Source: UBA4744 sp963723165 (GTDB lineage Bacteria > Actinomycetota > Acidimicrobiia > Spongiisociales > UBA4744). Taken from it: a DNA stretch of 64,000 bases. The position numbers and the translations under genes were made by a program. Location of the stretch: assembly GCA_963723165.1 (NCBI GenBank), contig CAVRPP010000015.1:1-64000 (forward strand). The letters run 5' to 3'. Numbering within the stretch: the stretch's first letter is position 1; every line of letters begins with the position of its first letter. The notes below the pieces were generated by a model that saw only the letters and a program-made list of their open reading frames with translations, did no database searches and was not told the DNA's origin. This document shows, piece after piece, positions 18,321 through 27,473 of this stretch.

Positions 18321-18506
18321 AAGAGATCTTCTGCCGGCTAATGGATACCTCCGGTTGCTCCACCTTGTTTGAATCAAGCGCTGGAAAGGCCACTCCCTCC
18401 GGCTCGAACGGGCCGTGCGCCTCTAGCTGCCGGTAGTCCGGGTCTACAGGATGAGGGAGGTCGGCGAACAATCAGACCGGACGCTCATGCGACATGAAGG
18501 GGAGCG

Positions 18507-18905
18507 ATGAATCTACGCACCTTGTTCTCAATCAATGTTCCAATCTCTGCCCTGTTCGGTTTCACCTGTCTGCTCGTACCGAATTGGCTGCTTTCTCTCT
18601 ATGGCGTTGATCCAACTCCGGCCGGGGCGGCCATGACCCAGTTGGCCGGAGCTGCGTTTCTGGGTTTTGGGATCCTGGCCTTCGTTGCAAGAACATCGCC
18701 GTCAGAAGACTTTCTCATGACGCTCGCTCTTGCTCTGTTCGTCCAGGACACGATCGGTGCCATAGTTGCTATCTACGCGCAGGTCTCGAGGGTCTTCAAC
18801 GCACTGGGATGGTCGACGGCTGCGGTCTACCTGCTCCTGGCCGTTGCGTACGGGTATTTCCGCTTCTTCAAACCCGAAATCAGCCCGGTCCCCGCAACGA
18901 CCTGA
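18507..18905 (+). CDS. Four-span small membrane protein
   Basis: A 132-residue integral membrane protein with four hydrophobic segments (~8-30, ~42-62, ~70-92, ~98-118) and no charged residues inside the spans. It starts at ATG behind GGGGAG. The pattern of spans resembles DUF4345-like or DoxX-like small proteins, but no diagnostic motif is visible, so it is left unnamed. It is followed by a convergent gene 27 bases away. Confidence 0.7.
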   Translation: MNLRTLFSINVPISALFGFTCLLVPNWLLSLYGVDPTPAGAAMTQLAGAAFLGFGILAFVARTSPSEDFLMTLALALFVQDTIGAIVAIYAQVSRVFNALGWSTAAVYLLLAVAYGYFRFFKPEISPVPATT

Positions 18906-18932
18906 GAAGGTCAAGAACCACGAGTCACGCGG

Positions 18933-19457
18933 CTATTTGCGAACGCGCGACGATTTCATCAGTCTGAGTTCCGGTGTCGAAACGTCTTCGAGTGTGACGA
19001 AGGCTTCCGGGTTGTGCCTACGGACGATCGACAACACCTCGTCGTTGCGGCGGCGCGGCACCACCGTGAAGGCCAGTCGAACATCCCCGTTCAGCCCCTC
19101 AGCGTTGACGACCGTCACGCCGAACCCGGCTGCTCTGAGAGCGGGCGCAACTGTCGGGGTGTCGACGGGGGTGATGACCCGGAGCACGCTCTGGCCCATG
19201 GCAATCCACCCTTCGACCGTCCCGCCCAGAACGGTCCCCGCGGCGAAACCGGCAGCGAAGGCAATGATGCGCGGCGGACTGTCCAAGTTATTGAGTACCA
19301 ACCCCGCCGCCAGGACCCAAACGAGTGATTCGAAGAAGCCGAGGATGCCGGCGATCCACTTGCGGCCCCGCACGAGCATCACGATCCGGATCGCCCCTAG
19401 CGACACGTCGGCGACGCGCATGAAGAAGACCAGGAGAGCGCCGAGGACCGGGGTCAT
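18933..19457 (-). CDS. UPF0316/DUF2179-type membrane protein
   Basis: A 174-residue protein. Residues 1-90 carry three membrane spans with the family phrase RVADVSLGAIRIVMLVRGRK (~14-33) and FFESLVWVLAAGLVLNN. Residues ~100-170 form a soluble DUF2179/DUF5698-like domain (GFGVTVVNAEGLNGDV ... VPRRRNDEVLSIVRRHNPEAF). The family is conserved but has no defined role. There is no Shine-Dalgarno-like sequence before the ATG, so it may be leaderless. Confidence 0.85.
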   Translation of the reverse strand: MTPVLGALLVFFMRVADVSLGAIRIVMLVRGRKWIAGILGFFESLVWVLAAGLVLNNLDSPPRIIAFAAGFAAGTVLGGTVEGWIAMGQSVLRVITPVDTPTVAPALRAAGFGVTVVNAEGLNGDVRLAFTVVPRRRNDEVLSIVRRHNPEAFVTLEDVSTPELRLMKSSRVRK

Positions 19458-19521
19458 GAAAGGAGTGTAGGCAAAGGTTCGACCCGTCCCGGCAGGGCTC
19501 TTGTCCTCGGGTCGAAGGACA

Positions 19522-19800
19522 TCACGCGGGAGGATTGAGCATGATCACGGCCAGCAGGAACAGAGAAGTAACGAAGCCGGCGGCGCCGGTGAAGATGGCA
19601 GCGGTAGCCAGGGACCGCCCCTCCAGCGGTTGCGGAGAGCGGTCGATCTCGGTTCTTGCCCGCCGGCCGGCCATCACTGCGATCAATCCGAAGACCCCCC
19701 ACGCAATGCCGAAGAAGAACCACAACAGCGAAAGCCCTCCCAGGATCAGCGATACAACGGCTAGACCGCTGTATCGCAGTTCGGTCGGCGAGTCAGGCAT
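19522..19800 (-). CDS. DUF4190-type small membrane protein
   Basis: A 92-residue protein with two membrane hairpins: YSGLAVVSLILGGLSLLWFF, an Ala/Gly-rich segment, a polar loop (RRARTEIDRSP), then ATAAIFTGAAGFVTSLFLL. This matches the DUF4190 layout, in which the loop lies between glycine-rich helices. Function unknown. It is upstream of the UPF0316 gene on the same strand and could be co-transcribed. Confidence 0.75.
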   Translation of the reverse strand: MPDSPTELRYSGLAVVSLILGGLSLLWFFFGIAWGVFGLIAVMAGRRARTEIDRSPQPLEGRSLATAAIFTGAAGFVTSLFLLAVIMLNPPA

Positions 19801-19894
19801 TGCGCTCCTCGGAGATCAAGCCAACACCATAACGGCCCGAACGTACCGATCAGTATCATGGGGATAGCTTGGGACGGTGGAAGGAAGGGTCGAG

Positions 19895-21575
19895 ATGTCG
19901 GACACCAACTACGACGTTGTGGTGGTCGGCAGCGGCTTCGGTGGCAGCGTGGCTGCGCTCCGCCTGACGGAGAAGGGCTACCGGGTGGGAGTTCTGGAGG
20001 CGGGCAAGCGGTGGGATGCCAGCTCGCTGCCCGACTCGAATTGGAACGTTTGGAAGTCCCTGTGGTTCCCAAAGCTCGGGATGCGGGGCATTCAGAGGTT
20101 GAGTCTCCTCAACCATGCCCTGGCTTTGTCCGGAGCCGGGGTCGGCGGCGGGTCGCTGGTGTGGGGGAACGTCTGTTACGAACCCCACGGAGTGGCCTTG
20201 CGGGATCCACAGTGGGGCCACATAACTGATTGGGAGGCTGAATTGGCCCCCCATTTCGATCAGGCGCGGACGGATGCTCGGGGTGCATAGCATCCCGACT
20301 GAATCCGCCTCGGACGGTGTACTCCGCTCGGTTGCAGATCATTTCGGGGTGGCGGATAGTTTCACGCTGACTCCCGTGGCGGTGCATTTTGGCGTCAAGG
20401 GCATCGAAGAACCCGATCCTTACTTCGGTGGTGAGGGCCCGACCCGGACCGGTTGTATCGAGTGTGGCGGGTGCATGATCGGGTGCCGTCACAATGCGAA
20501 AAACACTCTGGACAAGAACTATCTCTACCTGGCCGAGAAGCACGGCACCGTTGTCCACCCGGAGCATCAGGTCGTTGATGTCGTACCGCTCGATCGCGGG
20601 GGGTATCGGATCACGGCGGAACGGCCCGGAGCCTGGTTTCGCAAGCGCTCCCGGTCGTTTGTCGCCGACCAGGTGATCATGGCGGCCGGGACGCTGGGAA
20701 CCGCCCGTTTACTCCATACGCTCCGCGACAACGGCCGGCTCCCCGACCTATCGCCACGACTGGGCTACCAAGTGCGTACGAACTCGGAGACGATCGTAGG
20801 GGCGGTGGCTTCTGATACGTCGGTGGACTACTCCAAAGGGGCAGCTATCACTTCGTCGATCCATCCCGAGCCGCAAACCCATATCGAAGCGGTTCGTTAT
20901 CCGGCCGGCAGCAACGCCCTGGGCCTCCTTGCCACGGTTCTGGTCGACGGAGGGGGTGTCACCCCGAGGTGGATGAGGTTCCTAGCCGTCTGCGTTCGAC
21001 ACCCGATCCAGTTTCTTCGCTCGATGTCTGTGTACCGGTGGTCGGAGCGAGCTGTGATCTTCCTGGTGATGCAGAGCCTGGATAACAGCCTGCGGCTGCG
21101 ATTCCGTAAAAGTCTGTTCGGCCGGCGGCCGGTGACCGAGCAGGAGACCGGCAAACCGAGCCCCACCTATATCCCGGCCGGGAATGAGGCCGCCCGGGTG
21201 GCCGCCTCTCTGATCGGTGGCTGGCCCATGAGCAGTATCAACGAGGTGGTTCTCGACACTCCGATCACGGCGCACCTGCTGGGTGGTGCCTGCATCGGCG
21301 ACTCGCCCGAAACCGGGGTCATCGATCCGTACCACCGGGTCTACGGCCACGAGGGTCTGCACGTGATCGACGGGTCGGCCGTAACTGCCAACTTGGGGGC
21401 CAATCCTTCTCTAACGATCACCGCCATGGCGGAACGGTCACTCTCCCTGTGGCCCAACAAAGGCGAACCCGATCCTCGCCCGCCGGTCGGTGAGGCGTAT
21501 CGGCGATTGGAACCATTGATGCCACGCCGGCCGATCGTGCCCGAGGGAGCCCCGGCGGTCCTCGGCCGCCGTTGA
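19895..21575 (+). pseudogene. GMC-family oxidoreductase (cholesterol-oxidase-like), single frameshift
   Basis: Residues 1-130 carry the FAD Rossmann motif VVVVGSGFGGSVAALRLTEKG and GAGVGGGSLVWGNV. The frame then closes at 20290, and the rest continues in another frame from ~20274 with TRTGCIECGGCMIGC, HNAKNTLDKNYLYLAEKHG and the C-terminal GMC block (HLLGGACIGDSPETGVID, VIDGSAVTANLGANPSLT). Removing one G near 20273 restores QART-MLGV, which fits the family. Full length would be ~560 residues. The start is ATG 19895 behind AAGGAAGGG. It may be a genuine mutation or a sequencing slip. It would act on sterols or alcohols with FAD. Confidence 0.85.
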
Positions 21576-21641
21576 GAGATCCCCTCGTCCTGGGGCTGGG
21601 CTGGTTCCAGTAAGGTACCGGCTGCACCAGGAGGACCCCAG

Positions 21642-22496
21642 ATGCGACTGGTTATGGCGGCGTTCGACCTCACGCCCGTGGGCCGTCGCGTCGTCGAGCG
21701 AGCTCGGTTGCTGGCCGAGCAGTTCGGAACGCATCTGAGTTTGCTGCACATCATCGAGCAATATGAGGATCCTTTTCTGTCCGAGGACGAAGAGAAGTTC
21801 CTCTCTGCCCACCGCCACACTGCAGCCGCCGCTCTGGTCGATTGGATAGCGGGACGGACGTCCGCGCCGGTGGATTTCCAGGTGACCAAAGGGGCTCCGT
21901 CGACCCAGGTGGCTCGTCTGGGCCGCGGCGCCGACTTGCTCCTGACCGGGACCTCTGCCATCGATGCAGCTCAGCTCGGCCCGGTGACCAGGAGACTGGC
22001 CCGCAAGGCTCGCCCCAATGTGCTCGCCGTCCGCCGCCAACCCAGGGTCCCGTACCGGCGGGTTGTTGCGGCCGTCGATCTGTCCGAGCACTCCCGGAAA
22101 GCCGTTGAACTGGCCATGACGCTGGCGCCCGGCGCCGAGCTCACGGCGGTGTATGCGTTGACAACGCGTTCCGACGTACTCCTCGGTCAAAGCCGGATGT
22201 TCGAACAAGATGCGGCAAGTCGTGCTCATGACCGCCTCGCCCGAGCTCAAGATGCACTCGACGAGTTCACCGCTCCCTGGGGCGAGGCAGTAAGCAATCT
22301 GATCGTGGAGGGACCACCATCGCAAGCCGTCGGGGAAGCCGTTCGCCGGCGGGGTGCGGATCTGGTGACGGTGGCCAGCCGTGGTGCAGGCGCAACGCCC
22401 CTGGTGTTGCTGGGCGGTACCGCGGAGGAAATCATGTCGACGGCGCCCTCCGACGTGGCGGTGGCGCGAGTCGAAGGAACCTTTCGGCGGCCCTAA
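21642..22496 (+). CDS. Tandem universal stress protein (UspA family)
   Basis: A 284-residue protein of two Usp domains. Domain 1 (1-140) reads MRLVMAAFDLTPVGRRVVERA ... GADLLLTGTSA. Domain 2 (146-280) reads RRVVAAVDLSEHSRKAVELA ... GADLVTVASRGAGATPLVLLGG, ending with the ATP-loop-like block SRGAGATPLVLLGGTAEEIM. Domain 2 keeps a G-x2-G-x9-G(S/T)-like pattern, while domain 1 is poorer there. It is cytoplasmic. It lies upstream of the convergent Asp23 cluster, consistent with a stress role. Confidence 0.88.
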   Translation: MRLVMAAFDLTPVGRRVVERARLLAEQFGTHLSLLHIIEQYEDPFLSEDEEKFLSAHRHTAAAALVDWIAGRTSAPVDFQVTKGAPSTQVARLGRGADLLLTGTSAIDAAQLGPVTRRLARKARPNVLAVRRQPRVPYRRVVAAVDLSEHSRKAVELAMTLAPGAELTAVYALTTRSDVLLGQSRMFEQDAASRAHDRLARAQDALDEFTAPWGEAVSNLIVEGPPSQAVGEAVRRRGADLVTVASRGAGATPLVLLGGTAEEIMSTAPSDVAVARVEGTFRRP

Positions 22497-22503
22497 GGCG
22501 CCA

Positions 22504-22686
22504 TCAGTCCCGGTGTTCCAGCCGTTGCAGAAAGGCGATAAGGCTGCCCGGACGGTCGATGACCCATCCGAGGACGAAGCCGACCAGACCGAGGATGGCC
22601 GCCCACAGGAGGGCGTCTCCGCCCAGCCAATGCCAGATCACCGCAGCTACGACTCCGATCAGAGTTCCAATGGAGCTCCGGCTCAT
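22504..22686 (-). CDS. DUF2273 small membrane protein
   Basis: 60 residues with two membrane helices (IGTLIGVVAAVIWHWLGG and LLWAAILGLVGFVLGWVID). This is the DUF2273 pattern seen next to Asp23/AmaP genes, where it is thought to help anchor Asp23-type proteins. It overlaps the gene upstream by 4 bases (ATGA) and is the last gene of a four-gene unit. Confidence 0.85.
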   Translation of the reverse strand: MSRSSIGTLIGVVAAVIWHWLGGDALLWAAILGLVGFVLGWVIDRPGSLIAFLQRLEHRD

Positions 22687-23255
22687 GTCGTCTCCTCAGG
22701 CTCTCGTTGAAGGACGGGAAGACCAGTCGACGCTTGGCCGAGGACCAGGATGAGATCAACCGGTGTAGGTTCGATACCCAAACTGGACCAGAACTCGTCG
22801 CTGAGACCCTCTCGTGCCTTCTGGCGAACTTCTGTTACCTCAGCATCATCGGCAAGTTGTGCCCGGATCTTGATCCGGCGCCGATGCGAGACCGGTATCG
22901 CATCTTGTACTCCCGGCACCGTCAGCAGCTGCTCGATTACACCGCGTCGCTGTGCTGCCCCACCTACCGACGTGGTGCCTTTGGGGCTCTTGTCGACGAT
23001 CGTTGGTCTAGTCGACAGCCGGAAGGGCACCAGCTGGGCGGCCAGCATCACGAATGCCAGGATCGCCAGTCCGGCCCCCAGCAGCGCCGCCCCCCACGGG
23101 GCCATCGTGGGCGATACCAGCCAACCGGCCAGATCGGCCAGGGAGCGCCGCCATGAACTGCTGATCAGATCGGTCGCTTCGAGAACGAGCATCACGCCGA
23201 TCGTCAGCAACGATACCCAGGCGATGCCCGCAGAAACCCGCTGGACGATTCTCAT
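22683..23255 (-). CDS. Asp23-cluster membrane protein (DUF6286/AmaP-like)
   Basis: A 190-residue protein with two N-terminal spans (~10-28 and ~55-78) and a C-terminal soluble domain. The soluble domain carries RRRGVIEQLLTVPGVQDA and RRRIKIRAQLADDAEVTEVR, a ferredoxin-like Asp23-related fold by appearance. In actinobacteria such proteins accompany Asp23 and DUF2273. It starts in the stop of the preceding gene and ends in the start of the next. The family name is assigned partly from context. Confidence 0.65.
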   Translation of the reverse strand: MRIVQRVSAGIAWVSLLTIGVMLVLEATDLISSSWRRSLADLAGWLVSPTMAPWGAALLGAGLAILAFVMLAAQLVPFRLSTRPTIVDKSPKGTTSVGGAAQRRGVIEQLLTVPGVQDAIPVSHRRRIKIRAQLADDAEVTEVRQKAREGLSDEFWSSLGIEPTPVDLILVLGQASTGLPVLQREPEETT

Positions 23256-23785
23256 CGAGCTCTCCGCCCTGCTTTTTTCCCGGTTGCCACCGAGTAGGCG
23301 ACCTCGGGCAGGCCGAGCGACGCTAACCGCTGATCGATAGCCTTGCTGGCCTCGTCGGCGATCTTGAAGGCATCGGTCGGACTTGTTGGTGTGGTTACCA
23401 GGATGCGGCCGCGTCGATGGCGGACCTCAATCTGCGGATCGACGGCTCCGGTGAGCGCCCTCTTCAGAGTCTGAGCCACCGAGTCGAGATCGATGCTCGT
23501 GGCCCCGGCAGCCGTGGCTTCAAGTCGCAGCAGTCTGCGACCCCTCCAGCGGACGAAGAGAGGCAGGCACAGCGCCGCGATTATGACAACCGCCAGACCG
23601 GCCAGGATCGCCGCTCCTTCTTCAGGCGCTCTGATCACCCATGATGCGAAGTTGGAAAGCGCTGTGTCGACCCATCCGATCGTTCTGTCGACACCAAAGG
23701 CAACCAGTGCGGTTGCCGAGATACCAAACGCCAGTGTGGTGAGCAGGCCGAACAAGCGCAGCAGAAGCGTTCGTGCCATTGGCAC
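23252..23785 (-). CDS. AmaP-like alkaline-shock membrane anchor
   Basis: A 177-residue protein with the same design as its downstream neighbour: two N-terminal spans (~8-30, ~60-82), then a soluble domain (TSIDLDSVAQTLKRALTG ... IEVRHRRGRILVTTPTSPTD). It resembles AmaP, which holds Asp23 at the membrane in Firmicutes. It lies directly behind the Asp23 gene with no gap. A second Met at residue 3 is an alternative start. The two paralogous neighbours probably arose by duplication. Confidence 0.7.
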   Translation of the reverse strand: MPMARTLLLRLFGLLTTLAFGISATALVAFGVDRTIGWVDTALSNFASWVIRAPEEGAAILAGLAVVIIAALCLPLFVRWRGRRLLRLEATAAGATSIDLDSVAQTLKRALTGAVDPQIEVRHRRGRILVTTPTSPTDAFKIADEASKAIDQRLASLGLPEVAYSVATGKKAGRRAR

Positions 23786-24247
23786 CTATTCGACTCGGGA
23801 AACGACTGGTGCTTGCTCCTCGTCGGTCGGTACAAACAGGTCGACGACCTCGATGTTGACCTCTTTCACAACCAGCCCGGTTCCGCTCTCTACTCGTTTG
23901 ATCACGTTGTCCCGCAGTTGTTGGGCCAGTTCGGGAATCGAGAAGCCGAAGTCGACCACGATAGACAGATCGATAGCTGCTTCACGCTTGCCTACCTCAA
24001 CGTTCACTCCCTGGGTGAGAGTCTCTCCGGCCCGCACACGTCCGAGCAAGCGGCGAAACGTCTTGCCCATCTCGTGAACTCCGGCGACCTCCCTGGCTGC
24101 CATTCCTGCCATCTTGGCGACCACAACGTCTCCAACTGAAGTGATGCCGCGATCGGTGGCCAAAACATACCCTTCGTCGCTGCTCGGCGACGGCATGACA
24201 TCTTCCACGGGGCGCTCCTCTTTTGGTGTTGTACTCCCTGCGAACAT
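23786..24247 (-). CDS. Asp23/Gls24-family envelope stress protein
   Basis: About 153 residues from the ATG at 24247. Alternative in-frame starts exist at 24343 and 24196. The core reads RGITSVGDVVVAKMAGMAAR, EVAGVHEMGKTFRRLL, a GVNVEVGKREAAIDLSIVV beta-hairpin and FSIPELAQQLRDNVIKRVE, all characteristic of Asp23/Gls24. Family members coat the inner membrane face and respond to cell-envelope stress. It is the first gene of the Asp23-AmaP-like-AmaP-like-DUF2273 operon. The ends of the genes abut or overlap, suggesting fixed stoichiometry. Confidence 0.88.
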   Translation of the reverse strand: MFAGSTTPKEERPVEDVMPSPSSDEGYVLATDRGITSVGDVVVAKMAGMAAREVAGVHEMGKTFRRLLGRVRAGETLTQGVNVEVGKREAAIDLSIVVDFGFSIPELAQQLRDNVIKRVESGTGLVVKEVNIEVVDLFVPTDEEQAPVVSRVE

Positions 24248-24383
24248 TACTGCGAACTCGGGTCCCGCATTGTCGAAAGCGACTCGAATCTTGGCATTTT
24301 GGAGCTTTTCGGAAGGGTGGGTTGCGGGGCGCCGTCGGAACATGCCGGGTGGGCGCTTGAGGCTCCTACAATCTCTTCTGGCC

Positions 24384-24457
<74 letters not shown>

Positions 24458-24501
24458 CAGAAAGCTCCGTTGCCGGCCCGAGCTGCGGCGCCCGCAGTCG
24501 G

Positions 24502-24735
24502 CTACAGAAGTACGATCGGACAGGTCAGGGTTCGGGTGATGCCCTCAACAGCCTGAATCCTCGAAACCACGAGCTTGCCGAGCATGTCGACGTTGTCGGC
24601 TTCGATCTTGGCGATGACGTCGTACGGTCCGGCCACAGCAGCCGCCATTGTGACGCCGGGCAGTTTGGCGATCTGGCCGGCAACCTCGGCCGCAAGGCCG
24701 ACATCGGTTTGCACGAGTACGTAGGCAGCGACCAT
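24502..24735 (-). CDS. Stand-alone Lrp/AsnC ligand-binding (RAM) domain protein
   Basis: 77 residues, only the C-terminal regulatory domain of the Lrp/AsnC family: AYVLVQTDVGLAAEVAGQI, GVTMAAAVAGPYDVIAKIEA and a short end LTCPIVLL. There is no helix-turn-helix. Such SARD-like proteins bind amino acids or modulate full-length Lrp regulators. It has its own ribosome site (GGGAGAAG). The adjacent tRNA gene is probably unrelated. Confidence 0.85.
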   Translation of the reverse strand: MVAAYVLVQTDVGLAAEVAGQIAKLPGVTMAAAVAGPYDVIAKIEADNVDMLGKLVVSRIQAVEGITRTLTCPIVLL

Positions 24736-24801
24736 CGAGCTTCTCCCTTTTTTGGTGCTACTTGATTCTTGTCTATGCGTGGCCCGGCGTCTATCTATCT
24801 T

Positions 24802-25362
24802 TCAGGATTCTGCAGTGGTCTCCAACCCGGAGGCGAAGTCCTTTGCCGTCCCGGCATCGTATCCAACCAGACGTACCTCTTCGACGGAGCCCGGATGGCC
24901 GGCGAGCCACTCGACGATTGCACCTGCCATCACCTTCGTGGCTTCGGCCCTCGGGTAGCCGAAAATGCCGGCCGAGATGGCAGGGAAGGCCAGCGACCGG
25001 GCATGGATCGAGGCGGCGGCTTGCAGGGCAGCGATCGTGGCGTCCCTGAGCATGCCTTCGTTGTCCTGGCCGGCCCGGTAACGGGGGCCGACCACATGGA
25101 TGACATGCGACGCCTGCAAGGCCCCGGCCGTCGTAACGGCGGCCTGGGCCCGTCCTACTGGACCGTGCTCCCGCACCCACTGGTCCGACTCCTCTTGTAT
25201 CACCCGGCCGCCCGCTCCAACGATTGCGGCGGCTACTCCGCCTCCATGCGCAAGCGACTCGTTGGCGGCATTGACAATTGCGTCGACCGGCTGGCCGGTG
25301 ACATCACCTTGAACGACGAACACGTGGGCTTCCCCAACTTGGCGATGAGAGATGATGTCCAT
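24802..25362 (-). CDS. Macrodomain protein (ADP-ribose hydrolase type)
   Basis: A 186-residue single macrodomain. VVQGDVTGQPVDAIVNAANE and the ADP-ribose loop HGGGVAAAIVGAGG are at ~17-60, with FPAISAGIFGYPR at ~125-137. This is the MacroD/YmdB-like form that binds ADP-ribose or removes O-acetyl-ADP-ribose and mono-ADP-ribose. The C-terminal tail is slightly longer than YmdB. It stands alone, with no sirtuin or ADP-ribosyltransferase nearby. Confidence 0.9.
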   Translation of the reverse strand: MDIISHRQVGEAHVFVVQGDVTGQPVDAIVNAANESLAHGGGVAAAIVGAGGRVIQEESDQWVREHGPVGRAQAAVTTAGALQASHVIHVVGPRYRAGQDNEGMLRDATIAALQAAASIHARSLAFPAISAGIFGYPRAEATKVMAGAIVEWLAGHPGSVEEVRLVGYDAGTAKDFASGLETTAES

Positions 25363-25560
25363 AGCTCCAGGCTACGCGTCGCCTGGCGCCGTGCGTTCGC
25401 GGTTGTCCTCTTCCGGGTTGAACAGGTGGGCGTATGCTGGCGAGAATCGACCAAGAGCGACACCGATACTCCGGATAACCCCACCACGGAGCCTGGGGAT
25501 GGCAGGCTGGTGGCCGAGGACTGGCAGGCATAGCTTGGATTCAACATCCAAGGAGCGAGC

Positions 25561-26838
25561 ATGACCGAGACTCTTGAACGATCACAGCACTGGCGAGCAG
25601 CCGGTCTGGCCGATCGACGAACCTGGACCCGATTCGCCTATCTGCTGGCCACCTTCCCGCTTGGCCAGTTCTGGTTCATCGCGCTCGTCGTGTTGATCTC
25701 CGTCGGAGCTTCACTCGTCATCATCTGGGTCGGTCTGCCGATCCTATGGTTCGCACTTGTGCTGTGGCGGAGAGGCGCCGAGATCGAGCGAGATTTGGTG
25801 ACATGGGGGCTCGGCATCGAGATCGAAACACCCTACCGAACCGAGCCGGCCGGTCCGGTGCGAAGAAAATGGGCGGTCCGGCTGGGCGATCCCGCCACGT
25901 GGCGCGATCTCGTCTACCTCCTCCTGTTGTTTCCTCTGGGGGTCACCTGGTTCACCATCCTGGCGATTGTCTTCGCGCTTCCGTTGAGTCTCATCGCCAC
26001 TCCGATCTTCTTCAGGTGGTGGCCGCCGTTCTCGTTCGTCGGGGAAGGGTGGCAATGGTTGGTGATCGACACCACCGGCGAGGCACTTGTTGCTGCAGCC
26101 TTCGGAGTGGCTTTGTTGTTCCTGGTGCCGACGGTCATCAAGGGTATGGCTGCCGTCCACGGCGCGATCGCTGCAGCGCTGCTCGGCGCGACAGAATCGA
26201 CCCGGCTGAGCGCCGAGGTCCAGGGGTTGCGGGTCAGCCGCGGGAGGGGTCTTGATGCCGCCGAGTTCGAGCGTCGCCAGATAGAACGCAACCTTCACGA
26301 CGGCGCCCAGCAACGTCTGGTAGCACTGGCGATGGGGTTGGGCATGGCCAAAGAGAAACTGGCAACCGACCCCGAGGCGGCCCGTGCGCTCGTCGAGGAA
26401 GCTCACGAACACGCCAAACTGGCCATTGTCGAGCTGCGCGACTTGGCGCGAGGCATCTCGCCGGCCGTGTTGACAGACCGGGGACTGGACGCGGCCCTCT
26501 CGGCTCTGGCCGCCCAATCGCCCGTACCGGTGGATGTTTCGTGTCGGTTGAATGAACGTCTGCCGGCGCCGGTCGAGTCCACGGCTTACTTCGTGGCGGC
26601 CGAAGCGCTGGCCAATGTTGCCAAACACGCTCGCGCCGCCCGGGCTGCGGTGGTCGTGCAGCGGGACACCAACAAGGTGCTCGTGGAGGTCCGCGACGAT
26701 GGGGTTGGAGGGGCGGATGCCAACGGGAATGGGCTGGCCGGGCTGAACAGTCGGGTCGAGGCCGTCGGGGGACGGCTGACCGTCGAGAGTCCTGCCGGAG
26801 GCCCGACGGTGATCCGGGCGGAACTGCCATGCGAGTAG
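25561..26838 (+). CDS. Sensor histidine kinase (NarL/DesK type) with putative sensor domain
   Basis: A 425-residue protein. Residues 1-210 contain about four membrane spans in two similar halves (FAYLLATFPLGQFWFIALVV and LVYLLLLFPLGVTWFTILAI), matching the 'putative sensor' module of actinobacterial kinases. The HisKA_3 motif RRQIERNLHDGAQQRLVALA gives phospho-His246. The ATPase domain has EALANVAKHA and RDDGVGGADANGNGLAGL. It overlaps its response regulator by 10 bases. The ligand is unknown, and a membrane or cell-envelope signal is plausible because the sensor is almost all membrane. Confidence 0.92.
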   Translation: MTETLERSQHWRAAGLADRRTWTRFAYLLATFPLGQFWFIALVVLISVGASLVIIWVGLPILWFALVLWRRGAEIERDLVTWGLGIEIETPYRTEPAGPVRRKWAVRLGDPATWRDLVYLLLLFPLGVTWFTILAIVFALPLSLIATPIFFRWWPPFSFVGEGWQWLVIDTTGEALVAAAFGVALLFLVPTVIKGMAAVHGAIAAALLGATESTRLSAEVQGLRVSRGRGLDAAEFERRQIERNLHDGAQQRLVALAMGLGMAKEKLATDPEAARALVEEAHEHAKLAIVELRDLARGISPAVLTDRGLDAALSALAAQSPVPVDVSCRLNERLPAPVESTAYFVAAEALANVAKHARAARAAVVVQRDTNKVLVEVRDDGVGGADANGNGLAGLNSRVEAVGGRLTVESPAGGPTVIRAELPCE

Positions 26839-27473
26839 TCATAGGCGAGGATTCCGTTCTTTTGCGCGAAGGTTTGAAGCGCCTCCTCGAGGATGCGGGA
26901 ATCGATGTGGTGGCCGTGGCGGAGGATGGAGAACAGCTGCTTGCTGAAGTGGATCGCCATGTACCCGACCTGGCCGTCATCGACGTGCGGATGCCGCCGA
27001 CCTTCACCGACGAGGGCCTCCGGGCGGCGGTCGAGATCCGCGGGCGCCACCCGGATGTCTCGCTGCTGGTCCTATCCCAGTACGTTGAAGAGCGGTACGC
27101 CGTCGATCTGGTCGGTTCGGGGACCCGCGGGATCGGCTACCTGCTCAAAGACCGGGTAGCCGACGTTGGTGAGTTTCTCACTTCACTTCGGGATGTGGCC
27201 AACGGGGGAACTGCCATCGACCCCGAAGTGGTGGCGCAGCTGGTCAAGCGGCGCAGGACCAGAGATACGCTCGATCGGCTGACGTCGCGCGAACTGGATG
27301 TGTTGGAGTTGATGGCTCAGGGGAAGAGCAACGCTGCCATCGCCGAGACGTGTGGGATCAGCCCCGGAGGGGTCGAGAAGCACATCTCGTCGATATTCGG
27401 CAAGCTCGACCTGTTCCCGGCACCCGACGACCACCGCCGGGTACTGGCGGTCCTCACCTATCTGAAGGTTTAG
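26829..27473 (+). CDS. NarL/FixJ-family response regulator
   Basis: A 214-residue regulator with receiver domain acidic pair Glu7-Asp8, phospho-acceptor Asp52 (VIDVRMPP) and the LGYLLKD-like GIGYLLKDRV. The LuxR-type HTH at ~150-205 reads LTSRELDVLELMAQGKSNAA ... SPGGVEKHISSIFGKL. It overlaps the kinase gene, so the two form a two-component system. Targets are not evident. The next gene is convergent and overlaps by 4 bases. Confidence 0.93.
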   Translation: MRVVIGEDSVLLREGLKRLLEDAGIDVVAVAEDGEQLLAEVDRHVPDLAVIDVRMPPTFTDEGLRAAVEIRGRHPDVSLLVLSQYVEERYAVDLVGSGTRGIGYLLKDRVADVGEFLTSLRDVANGGTAIDPEVVAQLVKRRRTRDTLDRLTSRELDVLELMAQGKSNAAIAETCGISPGGVEKHISSIFGKLDLFPAPDDHRRVLAVLTYLKV

